NCBI RefSeq assembly: GCF_000709795.1
Contig: NZ_KL503807.1
Span: 1 to 64,000, forward strand
DNA: 64,000 nt
Direction of reading: 5' to 3'
From: Bartonella bacilliformis Ver097
Lineage (GTDB): Bacteria; Pseudomonadota; Alphaproteobacteria; Rhizobiales; Rhizobiaceae
Shown here: positions 19,935 to 29,075 of the stretch, piece by piece
How the letters are laid out: each line of letters begins with the position of its first letter
How positions within the stretch are numbered: the first letter of the stretch is position 1
Position numbers and translations under genes: made by a program
The notes under the pieces: model-generated
Told to the model about the DNA's origin: nothing
Databases searched by the model: none
What the model saw: only the letters and a program-made list of their open reading frames with translations

Positions 19935-20689
19935 TTGAAATCAATCATCTTTCTAAATCTTATGGTGCTCAATTGGTTATTGATAATCTGTGCCTTCATT
20001 TGCCAAAGGGAGGAATTACTTCCCTTATTGGTCCCAATGGTTCTGGAAAATCAACCCTTTTGCTGATGATAAGACGCCTTCTGCCAAAAAATCAGGGATC
20101 GATTAGCATTGATGGTCTTGACACTCATACAACACCACACGATGTTTTAGCCAAAAAACTCTCACTCCTGCGTCAAGACAACCCTTTGTCTGTCCGTCTT
20201 ACTGTGTATGATTTAGTCAGCTTTGGACGTTACCCCTATTCTAAAGGCCGATATCATCATGAAGATAAGAAATTTATCGACAATGCTATCCAATATCTTG
20301 ATCTACAAGGCTTAGAAACACGATTTTTAGATGAGCTCTCTGGTGGACAACGCCAACGGGCCTTTATCGCCATGCTCCTCTGTCAAGATACGGACTATGT
20401 ATTATTAGACGAGCCCTTGAATAATCTCGATATGAAACACTCCATTGCTATGATGAAGCAGTTACGCCGTATGGCTAATGAACTCAACAAAACAATTCTT
20501 CTTGTTATGCATGATATTAATTTCGCATCTTCTTATTCAGATATAATCGTTGCGCTCAAACACGGTAAAGCTGCTTACTGCGGAAGCCCAAGAGAAATTA
20601 TGAAACCAGAAATTCTCAAAGAAATTTACGACACAGATATTCAAGTTAAAATGATCGATGGTGTACCCATTGCCCTGTATTACCAATAA
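19931..20689 (+). CDS. ferric-siderophore ABC importer, ATP-binding protein (FatE/CeuD/YclP type)
   Basis: This is the cytoplasmic ATPase of the iron importer, 252 residues from the ATG that overlaps the permease stop. Walker A is GPNGSGKST, the signature is LSGGQRQR, Walker B is YVLLDEPLNNLD, and the switch is VMHD. The length fits the FepC/YclP family and the C-terminus has no extra domain. It closes the operon; an AT-rich spacer and tRNA-Gln follow. Confidence 0.92.
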   Translation: MIEINHLSKSYGAQLVIDNLCLHLPKGGITSLIGPNGSGKSTLLLMIRRLLPKNQGSISIDGLDTHTTPHDVLAKKLSLLRQDNPLSVRLTVYDLVSFGRYPYSKGRYHHEDKKFIDNAIQYLDLQGLETRFLDELSGGQRQRAFIAMLLCQDTDYVLLDEPLNNLDMKHSIAMMKQLRRMANELNKTILLVMHDINFASSYSDIIVALKHGKAAYCGSPREIMKPEILKEIYDTDIQVKMIDGVPIALYYQ

Positions 20690-20708
20690 TTTAATAACTT
20701 TTTTTAGT

Positions 20709-20751
20709 GCTCGCACACCCCAAATTTAAGCTTGCACACACCCCAAAATTT
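20709..20751. repeat. imperfect direct repeat upstream of tRNA-Gln
   Basis: Two adjacent copies of a 21-22 base unit, GCTCGCACACCCCAAATTTAA and GCTTGCACACACCCCAAAATTT, lie between the ATPase stop and the tRNA. The function is unknown; they could be a short duplication or a binding site in the tRNA promoter region. Confidence 0.5.
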
Positions 20752-20776
20752 GCTAAAAGCAATAAGCTTTTCATAT

Positions 20777-20850
20777 TGGGGAATAGTTTAATGGTAGAAC
20801 AGCGGACTCTGACTCCGTTAATCTTGGTTCGAATCCAGGTTCCCCAGCCA
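20777..20850 (+). tRNA. tRNA-Gln (anticodon CUG)
   Basis: A complete cloverleaf can be folded. The acceptor TGGGGAA pairs with TTCCCCA. The anticodon stem GCGGA/TCCGT closes the loop CTCTGAC, with anticodon CTG at 20809-20811. The T arm contains GGTTCGAATCC, and the 3' end carries an encoded CCA after the discriminator G. Length 74. It reads CAG glutamine codons. Confidence 0.96.
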
Positions 20851-21883
20851 TTTTACGCTCAATAATTGTCGTTTTTTATAGCCCTTTCTTTAATTTTAGA
20901 ACTATAAACTTAAATCACAATTGTTTTCAAAAGCTACCCAAACAAAACACTATAATGTCTGTATGGTAAGATTCTAAAACGCTTAATTATATGAAACCCA
21001 GTGTAAAATTTAACCTTTTACGATATTTCATAAATTGATGCTTATTCGTTCATATACATAACAGAAAACGGCAATCATGAGTTTTTAAAGCATTTTTCCA
21101 ACTCTATGTGCTTTCAAAATCGTCGTAAAATCAGTGGCAATTTTAAATCACAAATAGATAGTATGAATCTTTTCTGACCATAAACCTATATTTTTCCTTG
21201 AACCTAGATCTTTTCACCCTCTTTTATTAATAACATCCTCACCTTGATAGATAGCGCATACTTGTAAAACGCATCGGCCCTCAACAAAAGATTTTATAAA
21301 GCTAATTGAGACTTTCTGTTCAAATCTCTTGCTAAAAAAATCAATGCTCATATAGATAGGCAATCAACAATCATCAAAGAATCATGAGGATTATATCAAC
21401 TGCCACAGCAGCGCTTGCGTACACTGAAAAAGTAAGTAATAATTAAATAAAAATATCTTGTACATTTTCTTCATGGATTTTCAATCCTCGTTACTATAAA
21501 ATGACACTTTTTTACGAAACGATGCTTTCTATACTTAGAAATATATTAACATAGGTTTTAAATACTCTATTATTAATTTATGCATACAAAAAAGTGATCA
21601 AAAGCCGTAAATACAAAGAACACAAAAAAATATGAATGAAAAATGATAGTGAAAATTTCTGAACTTATGCCAACAAATCAACTTATAAAATCTATTTCAT
21701 GAAAATAGTTGAACACTAACCTCCAAGGCTTCTTCTAAGTGAGAAAAATCAAATATACTCAAAATAAATTTCTATTATGAGGCCATTTAATAAAAGAATT
21801 TTTCTATCTTTCATCGTAAATACTGAAAGAATTTTGCCAAAATATTCATGAACATCGTATACCAACATGTGATATGAAAATTT
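20851..21883. other. 1-kb gene-free spacer between tRNA-Gln and fliQ
   Basis: No convincing ORF, RNA gene or mobile element is visible on either strand. The sequence is AT-rich with many stops in all frames. It ends beyond the 3' end of the fliQ gene, but I see no clear hairpin-plus-T terminator for that operon. Confidence 0.4.
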
Positions 21884-22150
21884 TTAAAAGCCTGCTTCTA
21901 TTCGATTATAAATTAATTGCGTAAAAGCATAAATTTGCCCCCCAACAAAGGGAGCCGTGAACGCTAATACTAAAAAAATCACAATGATTTTTGGAATAAA
22001 GGTCAGGGTCATTTCCTGAATTTGCGTTAATGCCTGAAATAAAGCGATAATGATGCCAACAGACATAGCAGCAAGAACTGCAGGTCCACTGGCAATCAAA
22101 ACAGTCCAAATAGCAGCAGTTACCATATCAATGGCATCAGCTTCATTCAC
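21884..22150 (-). CDS. fliQ: flagellar export gate protein FliQ
   Basis: FliQ is a small inner-membrane component of the flagellar type III export gate with FliP and FliR. The 88 residues form two hydrophobic hairpin helices, the usual FliQ size, with the family motif ALFQALTQIQEMTLTFIPK. The frame starts at a GTG that overlaps the flgD stop (GTGA), so translation is coupled. It is the last gene of the fliF-to-fliQ block. Confidence 0.95.
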   Translation of the reverse strand: MNEADAIDMVTAAIWTVLIASGPAVLAAMSVGIIIALFQALTQIQEMTLTFIPKIIVIFLVLAFTAPFVGGQIYAFTQLIYNRIEAGF

Positions 22151-22722
22151 GCTTTAGCTCCACCTTTAGATTTACCACCATCTGTATCAGGCTTATCTGT
22201 ATCCGGTTTGTTTGCATTAGGCCAACCTACATAATAAGGTGTTTCAGGTTTATCAGGCTTGTCTGTATCAGGTTTTTCAGACGTCTCAGGTTTCTCAGCC
22301 ATAACAGTTACACCTGGACCAATCAGAACTTTTTCACCATTATCTAATGTCGCAACAATACCATCACTATAGATATCAACGGATTTCACATATCCTTCAA
22401 TCACATTGCCATCTTTATCCTCAAATTGAATATATTTGCCAACATACCCTTCTGCTCCATTTGTTGCCCCATTTGCGAGCACTTGTTCAAGCTTATCATT
22501 CATTTTTATAGCTTGTTCAACCATCGAAAAGCTTGCTAATTGTGCAACAAATTCTGTCGAATTCATTGGATTGGTTGGATCTTGATTTTTCATCTGTGCT
22601 ACCAATAATTTCACAAATGTATCGTAATCTGTATTCTTTTTTGCCCCAGTATCTGGAGTATCTTGTTGTTTCTCACCACTACCCCGAAAAAATCCAGGAT
22701 TACCAACTGTACCTACTGTCAT
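22147..22722 (-). CDS. flgD: flagellar hook-capping protein FlgD, with extended low-complexity tail
   Basis: FlgD caps the growing hook and helps FlgE subunits polymerise. The conserved N-terminal half has YDTFVKLLVAQMKNQDPTNP, then MNSTEFVAQLASFSMVEQ, both diagnostic. I start at the ATG with GAGG six bases upstream; an in-frame GTG at 22734 overlaps that site. After about residue 130 the chain becomes a Lys/Pro/Asp/Thr-rich tail with repeated KPDTDKPD units, ending GGKSKGGAKA. This makes the protein 191 residues, longer than typical alphaproteobacterial FlgD. The tail is exposed-looking and unlike known FlgD domains. Confidence 0.92.
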   Translation of the reverse strand: MTVGTVGNPGFFRGSGEKQQDTPDTGAKKNTDYDTFVKLLVAQMKNQDPTNPMNSTEFVAQLASFSMVEQAIKMNDKLEQVLANGATNGAEGYVGKYIQFEDKDGNVIEGYVKSVDIYSDGIVATLDNGEKVLIGPGVTVMAEKPETSEKPDTDKPDKPETPYYVGWPNANKPDTDKPDTDGGKSKGGAKA

Positions 22723-22739
22723 CTCATACCTCACTAACG

Positions 22740-23159
22740 TTACATTGCAATTTTTTTTATAGTATCATCCGTTGGGGATATTTTTCCCATAATTTGAGCT
22801 TCTTTTTGAAACAAACTACGAATAACTTTTAACACTTCAAAAATTTTATTTTTTTCTATTAAATAAGTGCATTCTTTTAACCCTTCTAAGAGCTCTCTAT
22901 CAGTAAATGTTTGCAGTAATTTTTTTAATAATTCGACAAAAACAACCAAAGCTTGATCAGCTCCTTCCGGATTGATTAACATGAGTTGAGCAGAAAAATA
23001 GAGCTGTTTAAGTGGTGTATCAGTGTCTTCTATTTGCAAAACGTGCCCTTCTAAAAGAAAAGTCGCATCATTTAACAATTCCAAAGTCACCTTACGATCT
23101 ACACGCAATACTGCACCATTGAGAAAGATTTTTTCATTTGGCTTTAATCTCAAATACAT
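22740..23159 (-). CDS. flbT: flagellin synthesis regulator FlbT
   Basis: FlbT binds the flagellin mRNA leader and represses its translation until the hook is complete, as known from Caulobacter. The 139-residue frame carries the family core LKPNEKIFLNGAVLRVDRKVTLELLNDATFLLEGH. I start at the ATG preceded by GGGGGAG, about six bases away; a longer frame reaches 23186 without a comparable site. It lies between flaF and flgD in the usual rhizobial order. Because the flagellin-like gene in this window is degenerate, FlbT presumably acts on another flagellin gene elsewhere. Confidence 0.93.
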   Translation of the reverse strand: MYLRLKPNEKIFLNGAVLRVDRKVTLELLNDATFLLEGHVLQIEDTDTPLKQLYFSAQLMLINPEGADQALVVFVELLKKLLQTFTDRELLEGLKECTYLIEKNKIFEVLKVIRSLFQKEAQIMGKISPTDDTIKKIAM

Positions 23160-23205
23160 TGTGTTCTCCCCCACTGCTTTTTTCACCCCTCATATCGTTT
23201 TTATC

Positions 23206-23574
23206 TCATTCATATCTTTCCGAATTTGCAGCAAGGCCATCACGGATAGATTCAGAAATTTCAACGAGGACATCAAAATCAGCAATCTCTCCTTCATCTA
23301 ATCTTTGAATTTCTTTTAAAATAAAAAAACCAATAGAAATCAGTGATGCCTTCAATGTTTGTGGTAAAGCATTTTCTGCCTGTCCTAGATCTTCAATAAG
23401 AATAACCCAAAGCTTTCGCGCAAATTGAACAGCTTCATTGGCTTCATATGTACCAGGGCCTTTTTCCTTTGCATCCTGAAGAAGCTTGATACACCGATCA
23501 AACAAAGATCGTTCACGCTCGCGCGCACTCATTGCATCATCTTCCATGACATCTTCGTATCGCATCTGATACAT
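23206..23574 (-). CDS. flaF: flagellin assembly/secretion regulator FlaF
   Basis: FlaF promotes flagellin production and secretion and counteracts FlbT. The 122 residues match the family in length and order: YQMRYEDVMEDDAMSARERE at the start, then AVQFARKLWVILIEDLGQAENALP and a helical end. It lies 19 bases after flgL and precedes flbT, the canonical arrangement in Brucella, Sinorhizobium and Bartonella. Confidence 0.93.
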   Translation of the reverse strand: MYQMRYEDVMEDDAMSARERERSLFDRCIKLLQDAKEKGPGTYEANEAVQFARKLWVILIEDLGQAENALPQTLKASLISIGFFILKEIQRLDEGEIADFDVLVEISESIRDGLAANSERYE

Positions 23575-23593
23575 TAGATCACTACACCTTTGT

Positions 23594-24676
23594 TTATTTT
23601 AGATAATTCACAAGACTTAATTGGCTCATCCGCGCTGTCAAGGTGTAAGAGAGATTGAGCATCGCCTCCAAAGCCTTTACTCTTTGTCCAGCCTCCGTAG
23701 AATCTACACCAATCATATCAATTTGTTCACCTTTAAGAAGATTTGTCTGAATCTCGATCTGTTTTGTTGCTCCTTTAATTCTTGATTCAGTGCTCCCCAA
23801 TCTGGAAGCTGTTGCAATAATCTCATTGATAGCAGTCGTTGTGGATGTTTGATCAGAAGAATTACGTGCCTTTGCAAAAAGAGCTTCCTGTGCCTCTTTT
23901 GATAAGCCAATGTCGCCAAATTCTGCGACTAAAATCATATTTTTCATAGCATCGCGAAAACCTTTCTCATTCGCGCTTGCCGCAACATTCACTGTCTCAC
24001 CATTAGGACCAATACGCTTTTCAATAGAACCATCTTTAGCATTTGAAAAAATTTTGCTAAAATTCTCTTCATCAAATAATGTGCTAAATACCTCATCAAT
24101 AAACTTGTCCATATCTTCTGCAGTAAGATCTTCTGGATTTCTCCCATCTAGGAATGTTGTAAAGGCATCATGAACAACTTTACTAGGCCCGTCTTCTCCT
24201 CCTACTTTATAAGCGTTTAAAGGCGGTTGAGTGGTATTTGTTCCACCAAATATATAATCACCATTATAGCTGGTATTCAAAGCAGAGATAAAGGAAGCTA
24301 AAGCATTTTCTGCTACGGCTTGCGCTGCCGATGGTGTTTGATTGGCGGCATCACCCACAAGCATATTATTAAAAAGTGTCAACGCTCCTGGTGCTGTTTC
24401 ATCATCACCTGCTGCAATCAAACTTTGAATTGCAGCCTGTGCAGAAGACATCCTCGAGAGAGCCAGTTTATTGGTATGACTAAAACCTTCTAAAAAATTC
24501 ATCTGATTTTGAATATCGACTAATCGTCCTGTTTTACGACCTAATGTCAAACCTGGATCATATAACTGCCCAGTCACCAACTCATAAGCAGCCTGCATCA
24601 ATTCGGACTGCCCCTTAGCAATCGTATCACGCTGCGAATTATTTAAAACATATGTAGAAATTGATTGAATTCTCAT
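23594..24676 (-). CDS. flgL: hook-filament junction protein FlgL (HAP3)
   Basis: FlgL joins the hook-side FlgK ring to the filament. The 360-residue protein begins MRIQSISTYVLNNSQRDTIAKGQ and ends in the flagellin-like helical region (NLSYTLTARMSQLSLVNYL). A central part has NTSYNGDYIFGGTNTTQPP, common in FlgL. It starts 7 bases after flgK ends on the same strand. No truncation is visible. Confidence 0.95.
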   Translation of the reverse strand: MRIQSISTYVLNNSQRDTIAKGQSELMQAAYELVTGQLYDPGLTLGRKTGRLVDIQNQMNFLEGFSHTNKLALSRMSSAQAAIQSLIAAGDDETAPGALTLFNNMLVGDAANQTPSAAQAVAENALASFISALNTSYNGDYIFGGTNTTQPPLNAYKVGGEDGPSKVVHDAFTTFLDGRNPEDLTAEDMDKFIDEVFSTLFDEENFSKIFSNAKDGSIEKRIGPNGETVNVAASANEKGFRDAMKNMILVAEFGDIGLSKEAQEALFAKARNSSDQTSTTTAINEIIATASRLGSTESRIKGATKQIEIQTNLLKGEQIDMIGVDSTEAGQRVKALEAMLNLSYTLTARMSQLSLVNYLK

Positions 24677-24683
24677 TATACAC

Positions 24684-26054
24684 CTATCGAATTGCGATCA
24701 TAAGATCATCTAACATTTTACCAACTGTACTGATAATACGTGTAGTTGCTGCATAGGCTTGCTCTAGTTGCAACATCACCGCCATTTCATCATCTGTATT
24801 AACACCGGTTTCGTTGGATAATGCTTCAGCAGCACGTGCAAACATTGTTCCTTGATATTTTGCATTTTTATCAGCATCTGAACGGACCCCTTCAAGCCAA
24901 CCCATTGAATTTTTACCAAAACTCATAAGAGATTGTTCTGTAGCCAAACCTGTATCAGAGCCAAATTCACGCTTTTGATCAAAAGCATCAACTAATGATT
25001 GAATATCTTTACCAAAATGTTCTGGACCACCGCCTGGTGTATTGCTATCAAATATAGGATTGAGCTTTATCCGCCCTGACAAGCCTACCATAGGACCTAT
25101 CTCGCCCTCCGGTTTATCACTGTCTAAAAATAAAGGAGGAGATCCAGGAAATATCGACATCAAAGCACTGGCCATTTCATCCAATTGTTTTTGATATTGC
25201 GGTGCCATTTCATCACGCACCTTTAACAATCCACCAAGGTTCCCACCACCATTAGGCTCTGCAAAAGATGGATGCCCTAAAGGAACGCCATCAACAAAGA
25301 CTTGCTTTCCTGCTATACCAGCAGGTAAAGAATTGCTAGATTCAAACGTGACTTTCCGTGGACTTTTGTCATATAAGGTACTACCATCCATACCATAGAT
25401 GCTTGTACTCCCATCCTGGTGACTAACCGTGTTAATCCCAATTTCTTGAGATAATTGCTTTAAAACTGCATCGCGCTGATCCATATAGCTATATGCATCT
25501 CGACCTGCATTTTTTTCTTGAACCACTTTTTGATCAAGCTCATGAAACTTTTGTAAAAGATCATTAATGTGATCAACAGAATCTTGAATATCACTATCTG
25601 CATCATTGCGTAATTTTTCAATTTCACGATTGCCTTTATTTAGAGTATTGACTAAATCACGCGCACGATCAACCGCAGCATCTCCAGCAGCACGCTGGTC
25701 TGGATCATTAGCATAAGCTTGTAATGCTTTCTGAAAATCACTGAGCAATTGAGAGGGCGAATTTGAAAACCCATCTGCACCATGAATCTCAGCCAAGCGA
25801 TGCAGACCATTAGCCAAGCTACCAGCAGCAGCAGCTTGACTTGATTTGACTAAATAATTGTCTAATAAAAAGGGACTATCATCACGACGAACTGCAACAT
25901 GAACGGCACCCCTTGGCCCCGATTCCAAATAGGATGTGCGCCGAGTATAATTCGGATCTCGAGCACCCGCTATATTTTTTGCCACAACATCAAATTGACT
26001 TGTTGTTGCCTTGAGCGAATTGCGTGCAGTGTTAAGTGCTGAACTAAGAGCCAT
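24684..26054 (-). CDS. flgK: hook-associated protein FlgK (HAP1)
   Basis: FlgK forms the first junction ring at the hook tip. The 456 residues begin with the rod/hook motif ALNTARNSLKATTSQFDVVAKNI and end with NTDDEMAVMLQLEQAYAATTRIISTVGKMLDDLM, the D0/D1 helices of FlgK. The middle has DLVNTLNKGNREIEKL and the VSHQDGSTSIYGMDG segment. The length is normal for alphaproteobacteria. It lies between flgE and flgL. Confidence 0.95.
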   Translation of the reverse strand: MALSSALNTARNSLKATTSQFDVVAKNIAGARDPNYTRRTSYLESGPRGAVHVAVRRDDSPFLLDNYLVKSSQAAAAGSLANGLHRLAEIHGADGFSNSPSQLLSDFQKALQAYANDPDQRAAGDAAVDRARDLVNTLNKGNREIEKLRNDADSDIQDSVDHINDLLQKFHELDQKVVQEKNAGRDAYSYMDQRDAVLKQLSQEIGINTVSHQDGSTSIYGMDGSTLYDKSPRKVTFESSNSLPAGIAGKQVFVDGVPLGHPSFAEPNGGGNLGGLLKVRDEMAPQYQKQLDEMASALMSIFPGSPPLFLDSDKPEGEIGPMVGLSGRIKLNPIFDSNTPGGGPEHFGKDIQSLVDAFDQKREFGSDTGLATEQSLMSFGKNSMGWLEGVRSDADKNAKYQGTMFARAAEALSNETGVNTDDEMAVMLQLEQAYAATTRIISTVGKMLDDLMIAIR

Positions 26055-26082
26055 GATCTTACCCCCTTTTGATTTTTCTAGA

Positions 26083-27297
26083 TTATCGCTTCAAATTAAC
26101 AATCACATCCATCAATTCCGAACCGGTTTGAAAAACTTTAGAGTTGGCTGTATAATTACGTTGAGATTCAATCATATCCGTTAATTCTTCACTCATCTCA
26201 ACATTTGAATCTTCAAGATAACCGGCAGTTAATGAACCAAATACACCGTCACCAGGACGCCCTACCATTTGAGCTCCTGTATGGGTATTTGTTTGAAAAA
26301 CAGTACCACTCAAAACCGTTAAGCTTTCCGGTGATGTGACGGTTGCAAGGCCTACATAACTAATAACACGCGTTTTCTGATTGGTGTATTTAACCTCAAC
26401 TTCACCATTTTTACCAAAAGTAAAACCATCAAAAGATCCCACTTCCATACCGTTTGCTTCTGCTTCAAAAGCATACGAATTCCCCTTTTGCGTTACTAAA
26501 GAATCCTCTCCTAGCCCACCCAAATTTATAGCAACTTGGAAAGTCCCTGGAGGATCTCCTCCATCATTTTCTGGCAAGGTTAGTGTAAAGTTTGGAAGAG
26601 GAGCCTGAAGATTGCCTTCTTTATCAAAATTGAAATCTGCAGTGCCAACCTTATTGTCTCCATGGTAAGCATCGACTGTCCATTTATTATCAGCAGTCTT
26701 ACGCATATAGAAATCAACCTGAACTTTTTTACCTTGGCTGTCATAAACAGTTACTGATTTTTTCTGGTTATAACTCTTAGGATCGTTGGGATCAATCACA
26801 CCCTCTCCTAAAGACTCTGCGCTTGCATCAAAGTTAGCTTTAAAATCAATTTCTGTTGTTACTTCAGGACCAAATAAATCGGTTGGTCCCCCTTTAATTT
26901 GAATCCTCTGACCTTCATCATTCAAAAGATAATACCCTGATGAATTACGCAGATACCCATCCTTATCACGCGAAAAAGACCCTGCACGTGTTAAAAATTC
27001 ATTTCCATTTTCATCTTCAACACGAAAAAAGCCATTGCCATTAATCATCGCATCCCCCGAGCGACCTGTTGCACGTGCAGGACCATATATTGAAATATCA
27101 TGGCCAACATGACTTTTCACTCCACCAGGAATATAAGCGTAATCTCCTGAAGGCGTTACGTAATTAGAAAATTGAACATTTGTACGCTTATATCCAACCG
27201 TACCAGCATTGGCAACATTTTCTGCTACACCAGAAAGGCGCTTTCCTTGAGCGTTCATCCCTGAAACACTCGTATGCATCATCCCATAAATACCCAT
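26083..27297 (-). CDS. flgE: flagellar hook protein FlgE
   Basis: FlgE is the hook subunit, exported through the flagellar type III apparatus. The N-terminus carries the rod/hook family motif MHTSVSGMNAQGKRLSGVAENVANAGTVGYK. The C-terminus carries the matching D0 helix NVEMSEELTDMIESQRNYTANSKVFQTGSELMD. Length 404 residues, as in Brucella. It is preceded by a 235-base spacer containing a perfect 14-base palindrome and by ftcR, whose product controls flagellar genes in Brucella. Confidence 0.96.
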   Translation of the reverse strand: MGIYGMMHTSVSGMNAQGKRLSGVAENVANAGTVGYKRTNVQFSNYVTPSGDYAYIPGGVKSHVGHDISIYGPARATGRSGDAMINGNGFFRVEDENGNEFLTRAGSFSRDKDGYLRNSSGYYLLNDEGQRIQIKGGPTDLFGPEVTTEIDFKANFDASAESLGEGVIDPNDPKSYNQKKSVTVYDSQGKKVQVDFYMRKTADNKWTVDAYHGDNKVGTADFNFDKEGNLQAPLPNFTLTLPENDGGDPPGTFQVAINLGGLGEDSLVTQKGNSYAFEAEANGMEVGSFDGFTFGKNGEVEVKYTNQKTRVISYVGLATVTSPESLTVLSGTVFQTNTHTGAQMVGRPGDGVFGSLTAGYLEDSNVEMSEELTDMIESQRNYTANSKVFQTGSELMDVIVNLKR

Positions 27298-27357
27298 ATT
27301 ATCTCCTATTTATCGTGAGCCTGCAACACTACGTGCAATTAACCTATATATTCATTT

Positions 27358-27371
27358 AAGAAAGCTTTCTT
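27358..27371. promoter_or_regulatory. perfect palindrome AAGAAAGCTTTCTT upstream of flgE
   Basis: A 14-base perfect palindrome lies 60 bases before the flgE start. It sits in the only sizeable gap between ftcR and flgE. A similar AATAAAGCTTGTGCG occurs upstream of fliF at 35388, sharing AAAGCTT and a following GCG. It could be an operator for FtcR, but palindromes of this AT content arise by chance. Confidence 0.3.
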
Positions 27372-27532
27372 GCGTGAAGCTTTTGCTGAAGCCTTTTTAT
27401 TAAAATAAATACGACCTTTTACAAAGACACATTTTTAAAAGCCATGCCACATTGAATATGTCCAAGAAGTGAAATCGCTTAACAAATCGTCAGGTGAATA
27501 AAGAGAAGAAAAGCAGTTAAAACTAGCTAAGT

Positions 27533-28225
27533 CTAGGAATTAGTTTTGATGACTAAACTATATCCAAGAAATCGCTTTGAATCGATGATGTCATACCCAA
27601 CCTTCAGTTTCAGTTTTTTACGAAGTTTACTAATATGACTCTCAATGACATTTTCTTCGATAACATCGTCAAAAACACCATAAACAGCATTAAATATTTG
27701 TGTTTTATTGGCGCGCCGTCCAAAATTTGCTGCCAGATATTCAAGAATGCGCCGCTCACGACGTGGCAAAGGAAAATCTACACCATTAATGCGCGGATCA
27801 CGCCCATCATTAAAAACACTAATAGGGCCAACTTTTATTGCAGCATCAGCACTACGAATGTCACCCCCTATACGGCGGCGAATAGCAGCAATACGTGCCA
27901 AAATTTCACGAACATGAATTGGCTTACGCAACACATCATCAATACCAGCTTGAAAAAGTTCTATTGTGTGATCAAGAAAATTTGTTTCTGTCATCGCCAA
28001 AATAGGAGCTGAGCTGTAAAATCGGATTTCTTTAGGAAGTTCAACTCGATTGTCACAATCACCTAAGAGGACTGCTTCGATTGAGGAAACTTCGCTGCTT
28101 GGAGCTTTTGAAATCCAATTACTAAAATCAGAAGGAGAAAGACCTGTTGTTGCTACCCCCTCCTGAGAGAAGAGCGTAGAATAGCCATCAGTTACTAATT
28201 TGCGGTCATCTACTACAACTATCAT
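27533..28225 (-). CDS. ftcR: flagellar response regulator FtcR (OmpR/PhoB type)
   Basis: FtcR is the orphan regulator that activates hook, filament and MS-ring genes in Brucella (Rem in Sinorhizobium). From the ATG with GGAGGG just upstream it is 230 residues. The receiver begins MIVVVDDRKLVTDGY, has Asp56 (LLGD) at the phospho-acceptor place and Lys101 in DDVLRKP. A winged-helix output domain follows, with LPRRERRILEYLAANFGRRANKTQIF and VIESHISKLRKKL. No histidine-kinase gene is adjacent. A longer frame to 28267 adds 14 residues without support. Confidence 0.92.
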   Translation of the reverse strand: MIVVVDDRKLVTDGYSTLFSQEGVATTGLSPSDFSNWISKAPSSEVSSIEAVLLGDCDNRVELPKEIRFYSSAPILAMTETNFLDHTIELFQAGIDDVLRKPIHVREILARIAAIRRRIGGDIRSADAAIKVGPISVFNDGRDPRINGVDFPLPRRERRILEYLAANFGRRANKTQIFNAVYGVFDDVIEENVIESHISKLRKKLKLKVGYDIIDSKRFLGYSLVIKTNS

Positions 28226-28514
28226 GAGCCCTCCACCCCAATAATTTATATTATACACGCAGCCCAATTATATACGTTGCCTAAATTTACACATAATAAA
28301 ACCACAATATCTTCATAATATGTGCAATTTCAGTTTAAAATAATATAACTTTAATCACTAGAAAAACAAGCTGTTTTCTGATTTATTGTACAAAAATGGG
28401 ATTTTTATATCTTGAGTTGTAAGATTTTTCTCACAAAAGCGATTTAAAATTGTAAAATTATGTTTTTAAAATTATCAAATAAAAGATTTTTCTATTTTTT
28501 ATTTAATGTTTTTT

Positions 28515-29075
28515 CTATGAGTCTTTACAAAATATTTTAGAATTAGAAGTCCATTTACCAAAACCACTTGCAACCATATTACTTATAACACGGCAAACAT
28601 AGCGCTTTTGAGCTGGATTGTTATTGAGTCCAGCATGATAACGCGCAACCGCCATAGTCCAGTTGCCCTCTTTTTGATGCAAAATTTGTAAAAAACGCGC
28701 TGCATAATCCACGTTTTTGTGAGGCTGCAGCATCTCTTCTATAGAAGCAAAATGTGACCCGTGATAATAATCATTAATCTGCATACACCCAACATCAATT
28801 AATTTCACACCGCGGCTTTTTGCGTCTTTAAAAAGACGAACAGCTTCTGTCTTCGTTTTTGCAAAAACAGCCCTACCATTAATATTCAATGCATAAGGTT
28901 GCAACGATTCCTTATGACCTGTTTCTGTCAATCCAACGGCATAAAGAATACCCAAAGGGATATGATAACGCTTAGAAGCATTCATCATTTCTGCTTCACA
29001 TACATTGCCAGCGGCAGCACTGCTTAATATAGTAAAACTATACAACCAACCGACGGGAATTGCGCGGATGAACAT
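28515..29075 (-). CDS. lytic transglycosylase-like protein (SLT family) of the flagellar operon
   Basis: This is probably a periplasmic muramidase that opens peptidoglycan for rod assembly. From the ATG chosen it has 186 residues: a signal peptide (FIRAIPVGWLYSFTILSSAAAG), then the SLT core with catalytic Glu51 in AVGLTETGH, IDVGCMQIN, and AVARYHAGLNNNP. The start lies inside the end of fliK, overlapping it by 38 bases. The frame is open further up to 29189, but only the chosen start yields a clean signal peptide. The position between fliK and ftcR matches Brucella and rhizobia, where FlgJ lacks a muramidase domain, so this protein likely supplies that activity. Confidence 0.85.
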   Translation of the reverse strand: MFIRAIPVGWLYSFTILSSAAAGNVCEAEMMNASKRYHIPLGILYAVGLTETGHKESLQPYALNINGRAVFAKTKTEAVRLFKDAKSRGVKLIDVGCMQINDYYHGSHFASIEEMLQPHKNVDYAARFLQILHQKEGNWTMAVARYHAGLNNNPAQKRYVCRVISNMVASGFGKWTSNSKIFCKDS

